DNA of 64,000 bases from Argyresthia goedartella (taxonomy: Eukaryota > Arthropoda > Insecta > Lepidoptera > Argyresthiidae), in the NCBI GenBank assembly GCA_949825045.1, contig OX463812.1, positions 5,254,661 through 5,318,660 of the forward strand, written 5' to 3'. The notes below the pieces were generated by a model. It saw nothing but the letters and a program-made list of their open reading frames with translations, was not told the origin of the DNA and searched no databases. Both the position numbers and the translations under genes were made by a program. Shown piece after piece: positions 31,155 through 42,250 of the stretch. The stretch's first letter is position 1, and each line of letters begins with the position of its first letter.

Positions 31155-32873
31155 TCATATATTAAGGGGTCTCGTCGTCCCCTGTCGTTGCAGCAACCTC
31201 CAGTACTCTCTGTCTTGGGCCTTGGTCTTCATCTCCTGGTACGATCCACTATGGCTCCAATTCTTTAGTTGGTCAGTATATCTTCCCCTAGGACGCCCTC
31301 GCTGGCGTTTGCCCTCAAGCTTGCCCTCTATAATTGTAAGGAGGAGTCCTTCATGTCTTAGAATGTGTCCTAAGCACTTGGCTCTTCTGTTTGCTATGGT
31401 TCTTATGATAGCTCGGGTCTCTTTAGCCATTCTTAAAACCTCTTCATTTGTTCTTTTCTCTGTCCAGCTAATTTTTAGCATCCTACGCCAGCACCACATT
31501 TCAAAGGCTTCCAAACGCTCTATGTCTTTAGTTGTCATGTTCCAGCTCTCGCAGCCATACAATGCAATACTCCATACAAGTGTTTTGATAAGTTGCTTCC
31601 TTACTCGTATGTTGATTTTGTTGCTGTAAATATTTCTATTTGTTGTGAAAGCTCTTCTTGCAATGGCTATTCTGGTGCGTATTTCTTTATCACTTCTACC
31701 TATTTCTTCAATGATGCTTCCTAGATATGCGAATTGCTTAACTTGTTCCAGTTCATTCCCGTTCAATATTATCTTGATGGCAGGGCTTTCCTTTTTGGCC
31801 GTCACAAGTACTTTTGTTTTCTTAACATTAATTTTAAGTTTGTATTTTTGAAAAATTCTGTTCATGGTTTCTAGGTTCGCCTGTAGCCATTCTTCAGATT
31901 CCGTTACTAGGGCAATATCATCTGCAAATCGGATCCACGGTATATTATTTCCATTTATCTTGACTCCTATGGAGAATTCTCTAATTTCGTTTATAGCCTC
32001 TTCTATGTAGATGTTGAATAGTAGTGGGGATAAACTGCACCCTTGTCTTACTCCTTTGCCGATTTTGTCTGTCTTCGTTACGTTTTCCATCGTAATCTCT
32101 GTCTTTTGGTTAATGTACAACGCCTTTATTATTCTTCTGACCTTCCAGACAAATCCCTTTTTCTTCATTATTCCGAATAAAATATTCCAGTCAACATTAT
32201 CGAAAGCTTTCTCCAGGTCGATAAAGCCGAGGTACGTATTAAGGTTAAGCTCTAGTCTTTTATCTATTATATTTCTGAGTGCTATTATAGCTTCTCTTGT
32301 TCCTCTGTTCTTTCTAAAGCCAAATTGGTCTTCACTTAGGTTTTCTTCAATTTTTGTATGTATTCTGCGCTGTATTATTTTAAGTAAAATCTTGGATGCG
32401 TGTGACAATAAACTAATGGTTCTATAGTTTCCACATTTTGTGGCATTTCCTTTCTTTGGCATCGTGATTGTCCTGCTGGTCGCAAAGTCTTCTGGTACTA
32501 TACCCTTTTCATAGCATTCTACTATTATGTGGTAAAGTTGTCTTCTTGTTTGTGGTCCGCTATGTTTCAATAGTTCTGAGGGTATTTCGTCTCTTCCGGG
32601 GGCTTTACCGTCTTTAAGCTCGTTCAGCGCTGTCTCAAATTCTGACCATGTTATGCAAGGTCCCCTATTATCTTCCTCCACTTCATGTTCCTCTTCTATA
32701 GCCGACTCCTCCAAATTGTCTCCTTTGTATAAGTCCTCTATGTATTCAATCCACCTCCCTGTTATGTCTTCTTTGTCATAAAGTAGTTTTCCTTCTGTAT
32801 CTCTTATCACTTTACTTTTAGTTGCTGCCTTCTTTTGCATCAATTTAATTAAGTTGTATCCTTGGGCTATCAA
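31155..32873 (-). CDS. RTE reverse transcriptase
   Basis: 572 open codons. RT blocks: DFATSRTITMPKKGNATKCGNYRTISLL (about 128-155), DQFGFRKNRGTREAI, YLGFIDLEKAFDNVDW (catalytic Asp, about 220), GVRQGCSLSPLLFNIYIEEAI (about 275) and WIRFADDIALV (catalytic AspAsp, about 312). The thumb is FAYLGSIIEEIGRSDKEI. The C-terminus has the RTE-typical LYGCESW, MWCWRRMLKISWTEKRTNEEVL and GHILRHEGLL blocks. All catalytic residues are present. The natural ORF is longer upstream, joined to the endonuclease by 32,943-33,236. This is the best-preserved RT of the window. Confidence 0.93.
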   Translation of the reverse strand: MIAQGYNLIKLMQKKAATKSKVIRDTEGKLLYDKEDITGRWIEYIEDLYKGDNLEESAIEEEHEVEEDNRGPCITWSEFETALNELKDGKAPGRDEIPSELLKHSGPQTRRQLYHIIVECYEKGIVPEDFATSRTITMPKKGNATKCGNYRTISLLSHASKILLKIIQRRIHTKIEENLSEDQFGFRKNRGTREAIIALRNIIDKRLELNLNTYLGFIDLEKAFDNVDWNILFGIMKKKGFVWKVRRIIKALYINQKTEITMENVTKTDKIGKGVRQGCSLSPLLFNIYIEEAINEIREFSIGVKINGNNIPWIRFADDIALVTESEEWLQANLETMNRIFQKYKLKINVKKTKVLVTAKKESPAIKIILNGNELEQVKQFAYLGSIIEEIGRSDKEIRTRIAIARRAFTTNRNIYSNKINIRVRKQLIKTLVWSIALYGCESWNMTTKDIERLEAFEMWCWRRMLKISWTEKRTNEEVLRMAKETRAIIRTIANRRAKCLGHILRHEGLLLTIIEGKLEGKRQRGRPRGRYTDQLKNWSHSGSYQEMKTKAQDREYWRLLQRQGTTRPLNI

Positions 32874-32942
32874 ACCTTTTGTGATAAAGAACTCGATATC
32901 TTCACAATGTTTTTCTATCCATTTAGTATTTTCTCTATCACA

Positions 32943-33236
32943 TTATGTTTGAACTCTGTTTTTATAGTATTTGTACATCTTTTTATCTTCCTCCGTTTTC
33001 TGGCTTCTGTGACTGTTTCTACGATTTATTATATCTATGATCTCAGGTGTCACCCATCCTTTTCTTGGTTTCCTCTTAGATTTTCCTAGAGTTTGCTCCG
33101 CCGATTTTCTTATTATACTAACAAAGTTCTTCCAGTTATTTTTCAGGTCATTATCTTCCAAACCTAACTTGGTCAATTCTTTGTCTGTTTCGTTACCAAA
33201 AGTTACTCTCAAATCTTTGCCTTTGAATTGTATCAT
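32943..33236 (-). pseudogene. RTE linker between endonuclease and RT
   Basis: 97 residues including LGKSKRKPRKGWVTPEIIDIINRRN, the 'K..WW..E' like linker of RTE proteins. It stops at RVQT* (32,943). The RT resumes in frame +1 with DRENTKWIEKHCEDIEFF before 32,873, so a single-base shift separates them. Confidence 0.8.
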
Positions 33237-33461
33237 ATCGGCAGTGAGCCTCGAGTTGCTTTTCCCCCTTGATCCTCTTTAACTCTGTTCCATTATGCAC
33301 TTCGCCATCACTAGGTTATGGTCACTATCAATATTCGGACCCGGGTAAGCATGGCTTGTCAGAACGTGCCTTCTCTCTTCAGTTCTTGTGATAATGTAGT
33401 CTATCTGATATCTTGCCATATCTCCGGGCATCTTCCATGTGTACCGTCTTCTCTTAGGGAC

Positions 33462-34253
33462 TTAGAATAAGGTATTAGTTATGCACAGATCATATTGTTT
33501 GCAAAATTGTATTAAACTTTCTCCTCTTGAGTTAGTTTTTCCAAGACCCCAACTGCCCACGTGTCTTCCGTTTTGGTTTTCTCCCACAACCGCGTTAAAA
33601 TCGCCCATAATATATAGCCTGTGATCATCTTTAACCCCTCTTAGCAAGTCGTCTAGTTGTTCATATATTTCTTCTATTTCCGATTCATCGTGTGCTGAAG
33701 TTGGCATATATACCTAGATTATAACTGTAATGGGTGCAGTATTAAGCGTTATCAGAAGTAGTCTATCACTTATGTGTAGTGTATTCATAACCTTGAGTCC
33801 CATGTCCTTGTTTAAAAATATTGCAACCCCATTACTTCCCCCTTTGCCCCCACTAAAGATGATTCTATATTCATCGTACCAGTAGTCTCCGTTACCCTCC
33901 CAGCGATGTTCACATATACCTAGTATTTCGACTTTCGTCTCGTCCAGGATGTGTAGGAGTTCTTCTGTTCTCCCTGTCTTATGGAGCGTGCGCACGTTCC
34001 ACGTCCCTATTTTGCAAGGGTTTCGCATGGCATCATCGACAGCCTTGCGTCTGTCTCTGGTATTCTCATTCCATCGCATATCTTCTAGAGGGTTTCGCAT
34101 GTTAATGACCGACACAGCCTCCGTGCTGTGCCTGCCGGACTCGGGCCGCGATTGTGGCCTTCTGTCGATTAAATTCCTTTCCTTTATTGACTTTTTCATG
34201 GTTGCTGCTATATGTAGGGAAATTAATGTGGTGGTATCCCCCTTGTCTTTCAC
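33462..34253 (-). pseudogene. RTE endonuclease domain (APE type)
   Basis: Motifs in order: KIGTWNVRTLHKTG (catalytic Asn), ILGICEHRWEGNGDYW (catalytic Glu), GGSNGVAIFL, then after a TAG VYMPTSAHDESE and YIMGDFNAVVGENQNGRHVG (GD.N). The domain nicks target DNA to prime reverse transcription. It ends at NTLF with TAA; the reading continues in frame with YTWKMPGDMARYQIDYIITR and DSDHNLVMAKC (terminal DH), reaching about 33,290. Start Met at 34,253 or downstream; the N-terminal extension of about 90 residues is basic. Confidence 0.88.
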
Positions 34254-34689
34254 ATCGCAGTGACAAGGCCATTCTGTTGGTGCAACTCCGCCCTCGTTTC
34301 ATCGTGCAGAAACCCATCCGACTTGCTGTAGTCTTCGGCTTTCTGCCCGTACTGCCACCGCTGCTTCCCAGTGTCAGGGGAATGCTTATTGAATGGCGGC
34401 ATTATCACGCCATGTCACAGGGTTGTCGTTGGAAACTGTAGCTTTTTGCTAGAAAGCCCTTCCCACCAGGCTTCCCACTACTTCCTAAACCTTGCCGCTT
34501 CTTGGTCGGGGACTGCTTATTCAATATATTCGCAGCTAACCATCATATCTAATGGCCGTTCACTATCCGCCACCTGTGACCCCTCGGGTAGCCTGCAGCT
34601 CAGCTAAGCAATAACAATAAATATTTTTTGATATGTATGCAAGTACTCGTTTATTTCGTTATATTGCTGTACACGTAGGTCTGCCACTG

Positions 34690-34840
34690 CTCAGCTATCA
34701 ACCTTTCCCATCTTAACTTAATTTTCTGGAAGAGGTCTCTTATCAGAGATAAGCTCGCCTTTGTGTACTGTTTTAATGTAAATCTTATTTTATGTGATTT
34801 GTGTGCTATAAAAAAGAGTACAAATTTGTCTCAGTTTTGT
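34690..34840 (+). mobile_element. LINE-X 3' UTR fragment
   Basis: Has 'ctggaagaggtctcttatcagagataagctcgcctttg', i.e. the conserved hairpin at 34,735-34,750 with a G-U pair. No coding part. From 34,850 to 35,540 I see no gene. Confidence 0.75.
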
Positions 34841-35544
34841 AATCATCAGCAATATAGCCTTGATAGCTCAACCTAAAATACAATTAAGTAAGAACAAATT
34901 GTTATTATTTTATTGATTCAAAACCAATCAAACATTGCGTCAAGCATTTCCCCACATGGTATGACAGAAGACAGTGATAGTCGCGCGCGTAGGTTACCAC
35001 TTTCGATATTAAACCTGGTGGTTCTAAGAAAAATAAATTAATAACCTAGAAATTTGGTAGGCGTTATGTTCTTCCTCTAAGAAAACTGTTTTTAATTTTG
35101 TTGTTCCTTATTTTTGGCAGCTGTTACTATTTTGGTTTGTTAATATTTTGTTAGGTTGTAATATTTTGTTAATATGTTTGAAAACAGCACAAATTCTGAC
35201 AGAAATCAGATTACTTTTATGTTTGTGAGGTGTCATAAACAACATTATTTTTAATGTATTACCAAGTGTTTGTGATGTTTACGATAGTAAAAACTATTAT
35301 TAACTATAGGTAACCCGTTCTATTTATACAACATCCAACTCAAAATTAGAGACTCCTCAAAAATTATGACAGCTGTCAAAAATAGCAACTCTGTCAGCCA
35401 ACAAGTGCAGTGTTATAACAGGAACATCAAAATATTAAATTAATAGTAAAAACAATTAAACAAAAGGTTTTATTTAAATGCTCTAAAAAGAAGAAAATAA
35501 ACTTTAAATTTAATCCTCTGTCAATTCAATGTCATGAGAATCTT

Positions 35545-36590
35545 AATAATCCTTTATTGCACAGAAAACACAGTGGAAATTATAACAGAAACAGTATGCA
35601 AAGGTGAGCTTATTTCTAAAAAGAAATTTCTTACAGCACAGGTTATGTGAAGAAAAAAAAAATATAGAGAGGTAGTCCTAGTGTACAATTAAGAGTTAAA
35701 AGAAATAAATAAAATAAATATACTATCAAATAAATCACAATACACCCTACGTAATTACTATAAAATAATTAAATAGAATATAATAAATAAATAGATATAC
35801 ATAAATACTATGAGATACCCACTATTCGGAAGAGAGGAGATGCTGTTTCAATTTTTTCTTGAAAGTGACCAAGGATTTGCAATCCCTTATAGTGCAAGGA
35901 AGTGCATTCCACAAACGTATTGCACTTAACCTAAACGAGTGCTCGTAAGCAACAGTGTTGTGCTGAGGAATTGACAAAAGTGACACCGTGTGAGATCTCC
36001 GAAGTCTATCCCCTGAGAAAAGATACTCAAAACGTTCACGAAGATATGCAGGGTAGCACGGATTTCTCAAAATATTGAAGAGGAAGGAGAGAATGTACAT
36101 ATCACGACGTAGTCGGATCGGGAGCCAGCCTAATTCCCTACGATATTGGGACACGTGGTCGTACTTACGAAGTCCGAAAATAAACCGAATCGCGAGATTT
36201 TGGAGTCGCTCGAGTTTGTTCAGTAGATCTTCGTTCGCACTGGCCCAGCAAACATCGGCGTAGTCTATTAAAGGCAGAATAAGGGTCTGAGCTAGCATGA
36301 TTTTAGTCTGCCTAAGTCTTTAGTCTGGCAGGAAGAACTGCAAACGCCGAAGAGAATGAAAGGATGCAAAGACTCGTCTGCTGACCTCACAAACATGGGG
36401 CGACCAGGATAATAGATTGTCAAAAACAACGCCAAGATTTTTGGCTTTCTCGCTATACTTGACAATGGTACCGTCAAATAGAACGGGATCAACGGACTTA
36501 TTCTGCAACAAATCAAGTAAGTGCCGTGTACCTAGTATCATCACCTGAGACTTGTCCGGGTTGAATCTTCTATGAATTCAATAACACATT
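35545..36590 (-). mobile_element. LINE-X, 5'-truncated, RT C-terminus plus 3' UTR
   Basis: The coding region starts near FNPDKSQVMILGTRHLL (36,560), a Jockey-like thumb region. It shifts frame near 36,300 and continues as a 158-codon frame (36,298-35,822) with LPLIDYADVCWASANEDLLNKLERLQNLAIRFIFGLRKYD and a C-terminal RLWNALPCTIRDCKSLVTFKKKLKQHLL. The 3' UTR (35,820-35,545) holds the hairpin with a double compensatory change (35,612-35,627). It abuts hAT flanking DNA near 36,590. Confidence 0.88.
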
Positions 36591-36643
36591 TTGTAGAACA
36601 GGAAGTTAGCTTTCTATATCTACACAAGTAAATATCGCAGTAT

Positions 36644-38792
36644 CAGGGGCATATTTACCATAGAGCCAAAAGGGGCCATGGCCCGGGGCGGAAGGGCGCG
36701 AGGGGCGGCGCGGCCGTCTCTGGGCGTTTTAATTGTCAAGCTTACCTACAGTATTTTCTATTATATTTTATATAATAATTTTCATTTCAATTTACAACAA
36801 TCGAACGCTTTGAACCCAACCAATTCTGGCGTAATGTGTTGCTTAGTGTAGTTGTCACAGTAAAATCTCTGGCTACGCGTGGACTGACATTCCGTGGCAA
36901 GACAGAGAAATTTGGATCTATAAATAACGGAATTTTTCTGTTGCATTTAGAAGCAATTACTGAATTTGATCCGTATCTAGTGAAGATATATGTTTTGCCA
37001 TTTGTGCAATCCTCGCAAAGGCATGTTAATTGTCTTTTGCAACATATGAAAAAATTACAAAAATAATGAGAGCTAAAATCACAACAACAATAATCCAAGA
37101 GCTTCGCAGGGCTTAGTCCTTTCCTTTAGTTTAGATTCAACCCCGATAACATGCATGTAGATCAGCTTTCATTAATCTTGAGAATTTAAAAAAATAATGG
37201 TGATCCAGTTGAACGATTAACATGTTTTCTACCTAACACTGGTCTCAAAGGAGGGGATATATTGCTGAGCGTATGGGAGATTTTCGAAACTCTGTATATC
37301 GACATAAACAAGTGCAGAGGTCAATCCTTAGTAATTTAGTAGTCTCCAGGCCAAGATAAAATAAACATGCGTGGCTTGCGCGGCACATTCGTTAAACCTT
37401 GTTGGCACATCGGCAGCTGAATCAACATTCTTACCTAGAATCTACAAAATTTTCCGGGTTGCTAAAGAATCTGTACGAATATTTTTCGGCGTCAACGGAG
37501 CGCGCAAAACTACTGAAAAATTTCTTGGCGGCGGGCGCCCGAAAATACAACTTTGAAAAGCTATCTCTGACGAGATGGTCAGCTAGGACAGATGCTTGTT
37601 CCAGTCATAACAAAGACTAGAATTTAGAACTAGCAGCCCTTGAAGCCATAAAAGGTGACTCTGGAAACCAAACCGCTTTGGTCAGAAATGAAGCAGGGTT
37701 GATTAAATGGTCAAAATCCCTGGAAATGACCATCTTGTTAGAATTTTGGGGAGCTATTTTGAAGCAATTAAATGAAGGAACTCAGCGATTAAGTAGTTAA
37801 GTTCTTTTATTTATTCCATTCCCCATAAAAGATAATGTTTTGACGATTTCAAAGAGGCGAGTAAAACGAAATCACCCGAAGAATTGTATTCTTGCACAAC
37901 CAAAAAAGTTGTCAAAAGCAAGAAACGTGATGATGAGAGTCGCAAAGAAGAAGTGATACTATAAGTGTGACGTGACCACTTTCGAGTCAATACCTTTAAC
38001 CCGATTTGTGACCAATTTTCGGCGAGTTGAGGAGGCACAAAACGACATATGACACAGTTACTGCCAATTTACCTTCTTAACATAGATTAGATACTATCTG
38101 TACATTATAGTTTCTATAAAATTGTATTTTAGTTATTGATATTTTGCAGTGCAACTTACTGATTCACGCATACAAGCCGTAGCACCTAAATCTAAGCCTC
38201 AACAGACTTTTAAAAAAAAAAACATTATTATAAAGTACAGTGTTCTCAACTACATAGTAGACTCTTCAACTTCTAACTGGTTAACTATTCGTTGTATGTA
38301 AAGGATCCCTTTAAAGACCAAACAATGTCTGAGGCAGAATTTAGAAGGAATGCCGTAAAACCTTCAAAATGTATACCCGTTAGATCTCGCGGCAGACCTA
38401 CTACTAATAAAAATAAGAACTTGAAAGAAGCTTTCTCATATGTAGAGATTGAATTACTCATTTTTCTTTGCACCGCAGTGACGAATTGTAGTACATTCGT
38501 TTTCTGTACTCAAGAATTATCTATGTTCCACTATATGCGAAGAACGCCTAAACAGTTTAGCTGTTTTGAATATAGAAACTGAGTTGACAACCGCCATAAA
38601 TTATGATAGCGTCATTGACGATTTTGTCACCGAATTTGTACAAAGAAAAAATATCTAAATACCTCGTGAATAAATGTTGTTTTTTTTATTTATAATTTTA
38701 CACCACATAGTTGTAATGAAATACTTTACCCTCGCTTAATGGGGCGGCAAAGCTAACTGGCCCGAGGCGCCAAATCTTTAAAAGCACCTCTG
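36644..38792 (+). mobile_element. hAT transposon, ZMYM1-like transposase relic, 8-bp target duplication
   Basis: The left end is CAGGGGCATATTTACCATAG. The right end reads CAGAGGTGCTTTTAAAGATT on the minus strand, followed inward on both sides by a GC-rich 'ggcccggggcgg' / 'ggcgcctcgggcc' sub-terminal block. The 8-base flanks are CGCAGTAT (36,636-36,643) and CGCAGCAT (38,793-38,800), one mismatch, the length expected for hAT. The element interrupts repeat R2 (38,793-39,000). The internal transposase is heavily decayed. Confidence 0.88.
36800..38657 (+). pseudogene. hAT (ZMYM1-like) transposase relic
   Basis: Pieces in order: RFEPNQFWRNVLLSVVVTVKSLATRGLTFRGKTEKFGSINNGIFL and LEAITEFDPYLVK (36,800-36,985); ACAAHSLNLVGTSAAES (37,375-37,425, the C..HS.NL block of the catalytic region); RAKLLKNFLAAGARKYNFEKLSLTRWSARTDAC (37,500-37,600); and LAVLNIETELTTAINYDSVIDDF (38,560-38,625, the C-terminal dimerisation part). 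At least five stops or shifts. Sections at 37,080-37,370 and 37,800-38,300 have no recognisable coding text. The intact family is DDE transposase; this copy is dead. Confidence 0.8.
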
Positions 38793-39010
38793 CGCAGCAT
38801 GACGCACTTGTCAAGACGAATAAAATGAGTTCAGACTCGATAGGATTGTGTCGTTTTGTTACAGAGTTCCCATGGCCACCTTCTGGCTCCATCATGATAT
38901 AAGCTCCATATTATCAAAATATTGTACTGTCATCCGATTAATATATGCATGCGAAATTTCTGCTCAATTGGAAATCGGGAAGGTAAAATTAAAAGGTGGA
39001 AATTAAAAGC
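38793..39010 (-). repeat. Dispersed repeat R2, reverse copy, interrupted by hAT
   Basis: On the minus strand: 'caattgagcagaaatttcgcatgcatat', 'gccagaaggtggccatggga' and 'acaaaacgacacaatcctatcgag', matching 12,080-12,310 block by block. The far side lies left of the hAT (36,590-36,643). Confidence 0.7.
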
Positions 39011-39154
39011 TTTTATTCAAATCTTTCGGGTCAAATTTGATCCGACAGATTAAAAGCTTTTAAAAATATACAGTTTTTGAAGAGGAAGGACATAAAGCCT
39101 GCAAACTACCGGGCTATCTAACAATAGTCGTTTTTCCTATAAATTTTATCTAAA

Positions 39155-39392
39155 GGTGGGTCCAGACATGTCTTTTTGTCCGTAAGGTACCTCTCTGTAT
39201 CGTATCAGCGTCGCGATCCAAGAGCGCTAGTTTGGACGCCCAGATAGGCTGCGATCGAAACGCGCCAAACTAGCGTTTTTGTTTCGCAGCCGATCCGGGC
39301 GTCCAAACTAGCGTTCTTGGATCGCTACGCTGACACGATATGTAACTCCATATTGTATCAGCGTCGGACAAAAGAACATGTCTGGACCCACC
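39155..39392. mobile_element. 238-bp fold-back element
   Basis: Almost the whole element is an inverted repeat. It begins GGTGGGTCCAGACATGT and ends with its complement. Both arms share an inner 'gcgatccaagagcgctagtttggacgcc'-type block in opposite orientation. This fits a MITE. No clear target duplication, so the superfamily is not assigned. Confidence 0.85.
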
Positions 39393-39589
39393 ATATAGGT
39401 ACAAGGGCGCTATTCGACCGCAACTGTAGACGGCATGTCGCGTGCGTGTGTGAGCAAGACAGTGATCGTGGTTTCCATACAAGCTCTGTGCTCACTGTGG
39501 CGCTGCGGTTGTGGCCCTTCCTACCATGCGGGAGGTCCAGTGCGTTCCCGGGCTGGGGGTATAAAAAACACCAGGTCGTAGATATTTAT

Positions 39590-39795
39590 ACAAATAAACA
39601 TATTTACATACAGGCACATGCATTTCTTCTGGACCCGCACTAGGATACCCTGTGTCGTTGGAACCAGAAACAGTGACGTCACACACATATAAACGTCCAA
39701 GATCTGGGGATTTTTTTCTTTATCCCCGGCCGAGGATCAAACCCGGGAACTTTAACTTGGTAGGCAGAGCCACAACTGCCACAGAGGTCGTCTTA
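39590..39795 (-). repeat. tRNA-derived SINE of a second family
   Basis: On the minus strand a head with A-box-like 'tggcagttgtgg' and B-box 'gggtttgatcc' is followed by 'ctgtttctggttcc.acgacacaggg'. The family recurs at 44,215-44,450. A partial copy in opposite orientation follows directly (39,795-39,860), making an inverted pair. Confidence 0.65.
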
Positions 39796-39860
39796 TGCGC
39801 TGTTTCTGGTTCCCACGACACAGGATATCCCAGTGTGGGGTCAGAAGCAATTTATACAAC
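39795..39860 (+). repeat. Partial SINE, opposite orientation to its neighbour
   Basis: 'ctgtttctggttcccacgac' and 'atatcccagtgtggggtcagaag' match the body of the adjacent minus SINE. From 39,900 to 43,690 I see no convincing gene; short frames there lack domain signatures. Exceptions are the R4 copy at 40,103-40,148, a decayed LINE-X UTR at 42,180-42,250 and the exon candidate at 43,100. Confidence 0.55.
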
Positions 39861-40102
39861 TATATTTTATTTTATTTTATATTTATTTCACATACTCATG
39901 CGACACGTTGTCCGGTGTATGTGTCGGCAACGGAATGCCAACTAGTTAACTCATTGAGTATTTTAAACTCCATAATTATTTTGATTTATTATTGTGATGC
40001 ATTTCGAAGACAGAACCATCATGATATCATTGCGTCACGTCTTTTCACATACTGTGTGGCAAAAGCAAAATTTTGTCTAGTTTTAGCCGGTTATTCTCTA
40101 CT

Positions 40103-40148
40103 CCATTTTGCGTGACAGGGGGCTGGCCCATTGCCGCAGCTGTGGAGT
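40103..40148 (-). repeat. R4 motif copy
   Basis: 'gacagggggctggcccattgccgcagctgtgg' text; see the finding on R4. Confidence 0.6.
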
Positions 40149-42179
40149 CTGCAAGTCAGAACTATCGTCAACCAAAAGTCCAGATAGAATAGAAACAAAC
40201 GAGAGGTTTTAAAACAGTTGATTGCCCAAATTTACCAGCGCATTACTACGACATTGCCTCGGAAATGAGACCCGACTTTGGCCAGAAACATTTGTTAGGA
40301 TTTTCCACTAAGGCTGAGGCCATACTAAGAGAGCCAAGTTTAGATTAAGCTAGGAGCTATGCTTGTATACAAATATACGCAATGTGCCACATACAAGGCA
40401 CAGGTGACACTATGCTGGAGAACAATAAGTTATTTTGATATGCTAGGCTTTCTTTGCCTCTAACACTCCATCCGGGATAAGGCATGACTTTATAGCTGGC
40501 CTTGCCTTCTGAGAGAAAACCCGCACGGAAAAAAATACATGTAGGTTCGACAGTCGAACCAGGCGGTCCCAGGGGTTGTTAAGAACTAAACCAATATAAT
40601 AACTCTCGTTTATTTGTTCGTTGGGTAACTCGCCCATTTGGTCACATACCTAGGCGTATTGCTTGCAGTGTGGTCTACTGCAAAATAAGAATATCTCTGT
40701 TCACTAGGATTACAGACTAAGCAGCTCTTAGCATTAAGCGAGGCTGAGTGTGGCCTTAGCCTAACAGAGGAACTTTTATTTTGCACTGAGTACCCCCCTC
40801 ACTAGGGGTATGAGAGGGGGTGACTCATCAGAGCAAGTCATCGACAAAGGAGGCTACGTAAACTAGGAAACCAAAGCTCCTTGTCTTTGTGCTAATTTAT
40901 GTCGCTCTCGAGAGGCGTCAAAGCTTAGAGGCGGAAAGCTTTAGAAAGCTTGGCTTTGTTCTGTAGGTAAAACACCGCATTGTGGTGTCCAGACGTTTTA
41001 ATGTTGGTATTTATATCGTGGCAGAACTATATATGTCTCTGACGCAGACATATTTCAGAGGTTGTTATTTTTTCCTTTTCACGGATATATTCTAAAACAT
41101 TTAATATCCAAAATTGTGTTTAGGAGTATTTCAGAGAAAACAAAATCCATGATGATTTGTGTCTAAAGTCCGATTGTTGAAATAAATAAAGCATCAACAA
41201 TTACTACCAAAAACTACAAGCTAAAGCCTTCAGGCCAATGGACAAGAAGGAAGAAAGCGAGTCGTCCCGTTCGTCACTCACTGGGTACGGAATCCTAAAA
41301 TTTCCCGAAGAATTGTAACAAAGTAATTGTTTCTGAGCAGGAAGTGTGCCCTCAAAATGTTTGTCACATTAAAACTTTTTCTTGCTTTGTGAGTAACCTC
41401 CGTGGCTTGGTTGTTAGGCAATTTTTTGGAAAATTTATTGGAGTTCTATTTTGGCAGAAACTTGTCTGAATTTAGCTGAATTCATTTATTTTTAGGGTTC
41501 TGTCCCTCAGCAGAAATACAAGACCCCAGGGTGACTTTCTCGTCCGTCTGGGCAGGAACTTTTTTAGGTAATCCCGCTATTTTCTGTCTGGGTCGCCTTT
41601 ACACCTTAATCCTTCTTTAGGCATGTAGCTGGAATGCTATTACATTTGTTTTGACGTAAAAAATGGACCGCGATTTTCAGCCTCATGGCTTGGTAATAAA
41701 GTTAAATTCCTTTGTAGCCTTATTAGGCCACAAAACAGTTGAGTTGAGTTAGTCTGTAGCCGATGTAGCTACGGAATTCCACCTTAAGACGATACGAATC
41801 TATGCTCCCAAATTTATATTCCTTCAAATACATTCCATCAATCTTCCCTAAGACTTCACTAAGCATTCCTACTAACGTACAATATACGTGTATAGCAACA
41901 CATACATTCACTATCGAAAAATCAATGACATAAAATCAGGGGAGGATTTAACATTATTGATCAACTGCGGCGGGGACGGAAGACATTAGAGGTTGGAGGA
42001 AATATAAAATACGGCAAAGCGGTTTTCTTTGCACGTTCCTGCAAGTTTTCAGATCGTTTGCGGCTGAGTTCACGAAATTGCATTATATCATTCCTTAATG
42101 ACTTCCTTCTTTCTTATAGTAAGTGAGCTTGTTTTTTGAAAAGTGAATACAATACATAACCTTATAATATAACATATAG

Positions 42180-42250
42180 AAACTTTGATTAAAAAAGGAT
42201 AAAACGCGAGAGAGGCTTATACTCGCATCTTGCAAGAGATTTCTTCCGGC
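42180..42250 (-). repeat. Decayed LINE-X 3' UTR
   Basis: 'aagagatttcttccggc' and 'gaggcttat' resemble the LINE-X hairpin region, but the stem is broken by an extra 'actcgc' and other changes. Confidence 0.35.

Larger units (their letters stand above)
31143..34601 (-). mobile_element. Full-length RTE-clade LINE with target duplication
   Basis: Minus-strand element of about 3.46 kb, with AGCTAAGCAA(T) at both ends (31,133-31,143 and 34,602-34,612). The 3' end is an ATG/ATC trinucleotide tail (31,142-31,158), as in RTE/BovB elements. The 5' UTR runs from 34,601 to about 34,253. One ORF carries APE endonuclease and RT. Two stops (near 33,712 and 33,460) fall where Gln would fit the reading, consistent with C-to-T changes, plus further breaks around 33,250 and 32,940. 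Otherwise well preserved. Confidence 0.93.

Noticed and set aside
31222..32427. Long plus-strand frames over the RTE
   Set aside because: Antisense shadows of the RT gene; hydrophobic runs come from reading acidic/basic RT codons backwards.
12244..36680. Match 'tagagccaaaagg(t)ggccatgg' between R2 (12,244) and the hAT left end (36,660)
   Set aside because: Similarity stops after about 25 bases on both sides and the hAT end fits its own family; likely coincidence.
36800..38657. Domesticated ZMYM-type host gene
   Set aside because: Multiple stops and shifts, with transposon ends and an 8-bp duplication around it.
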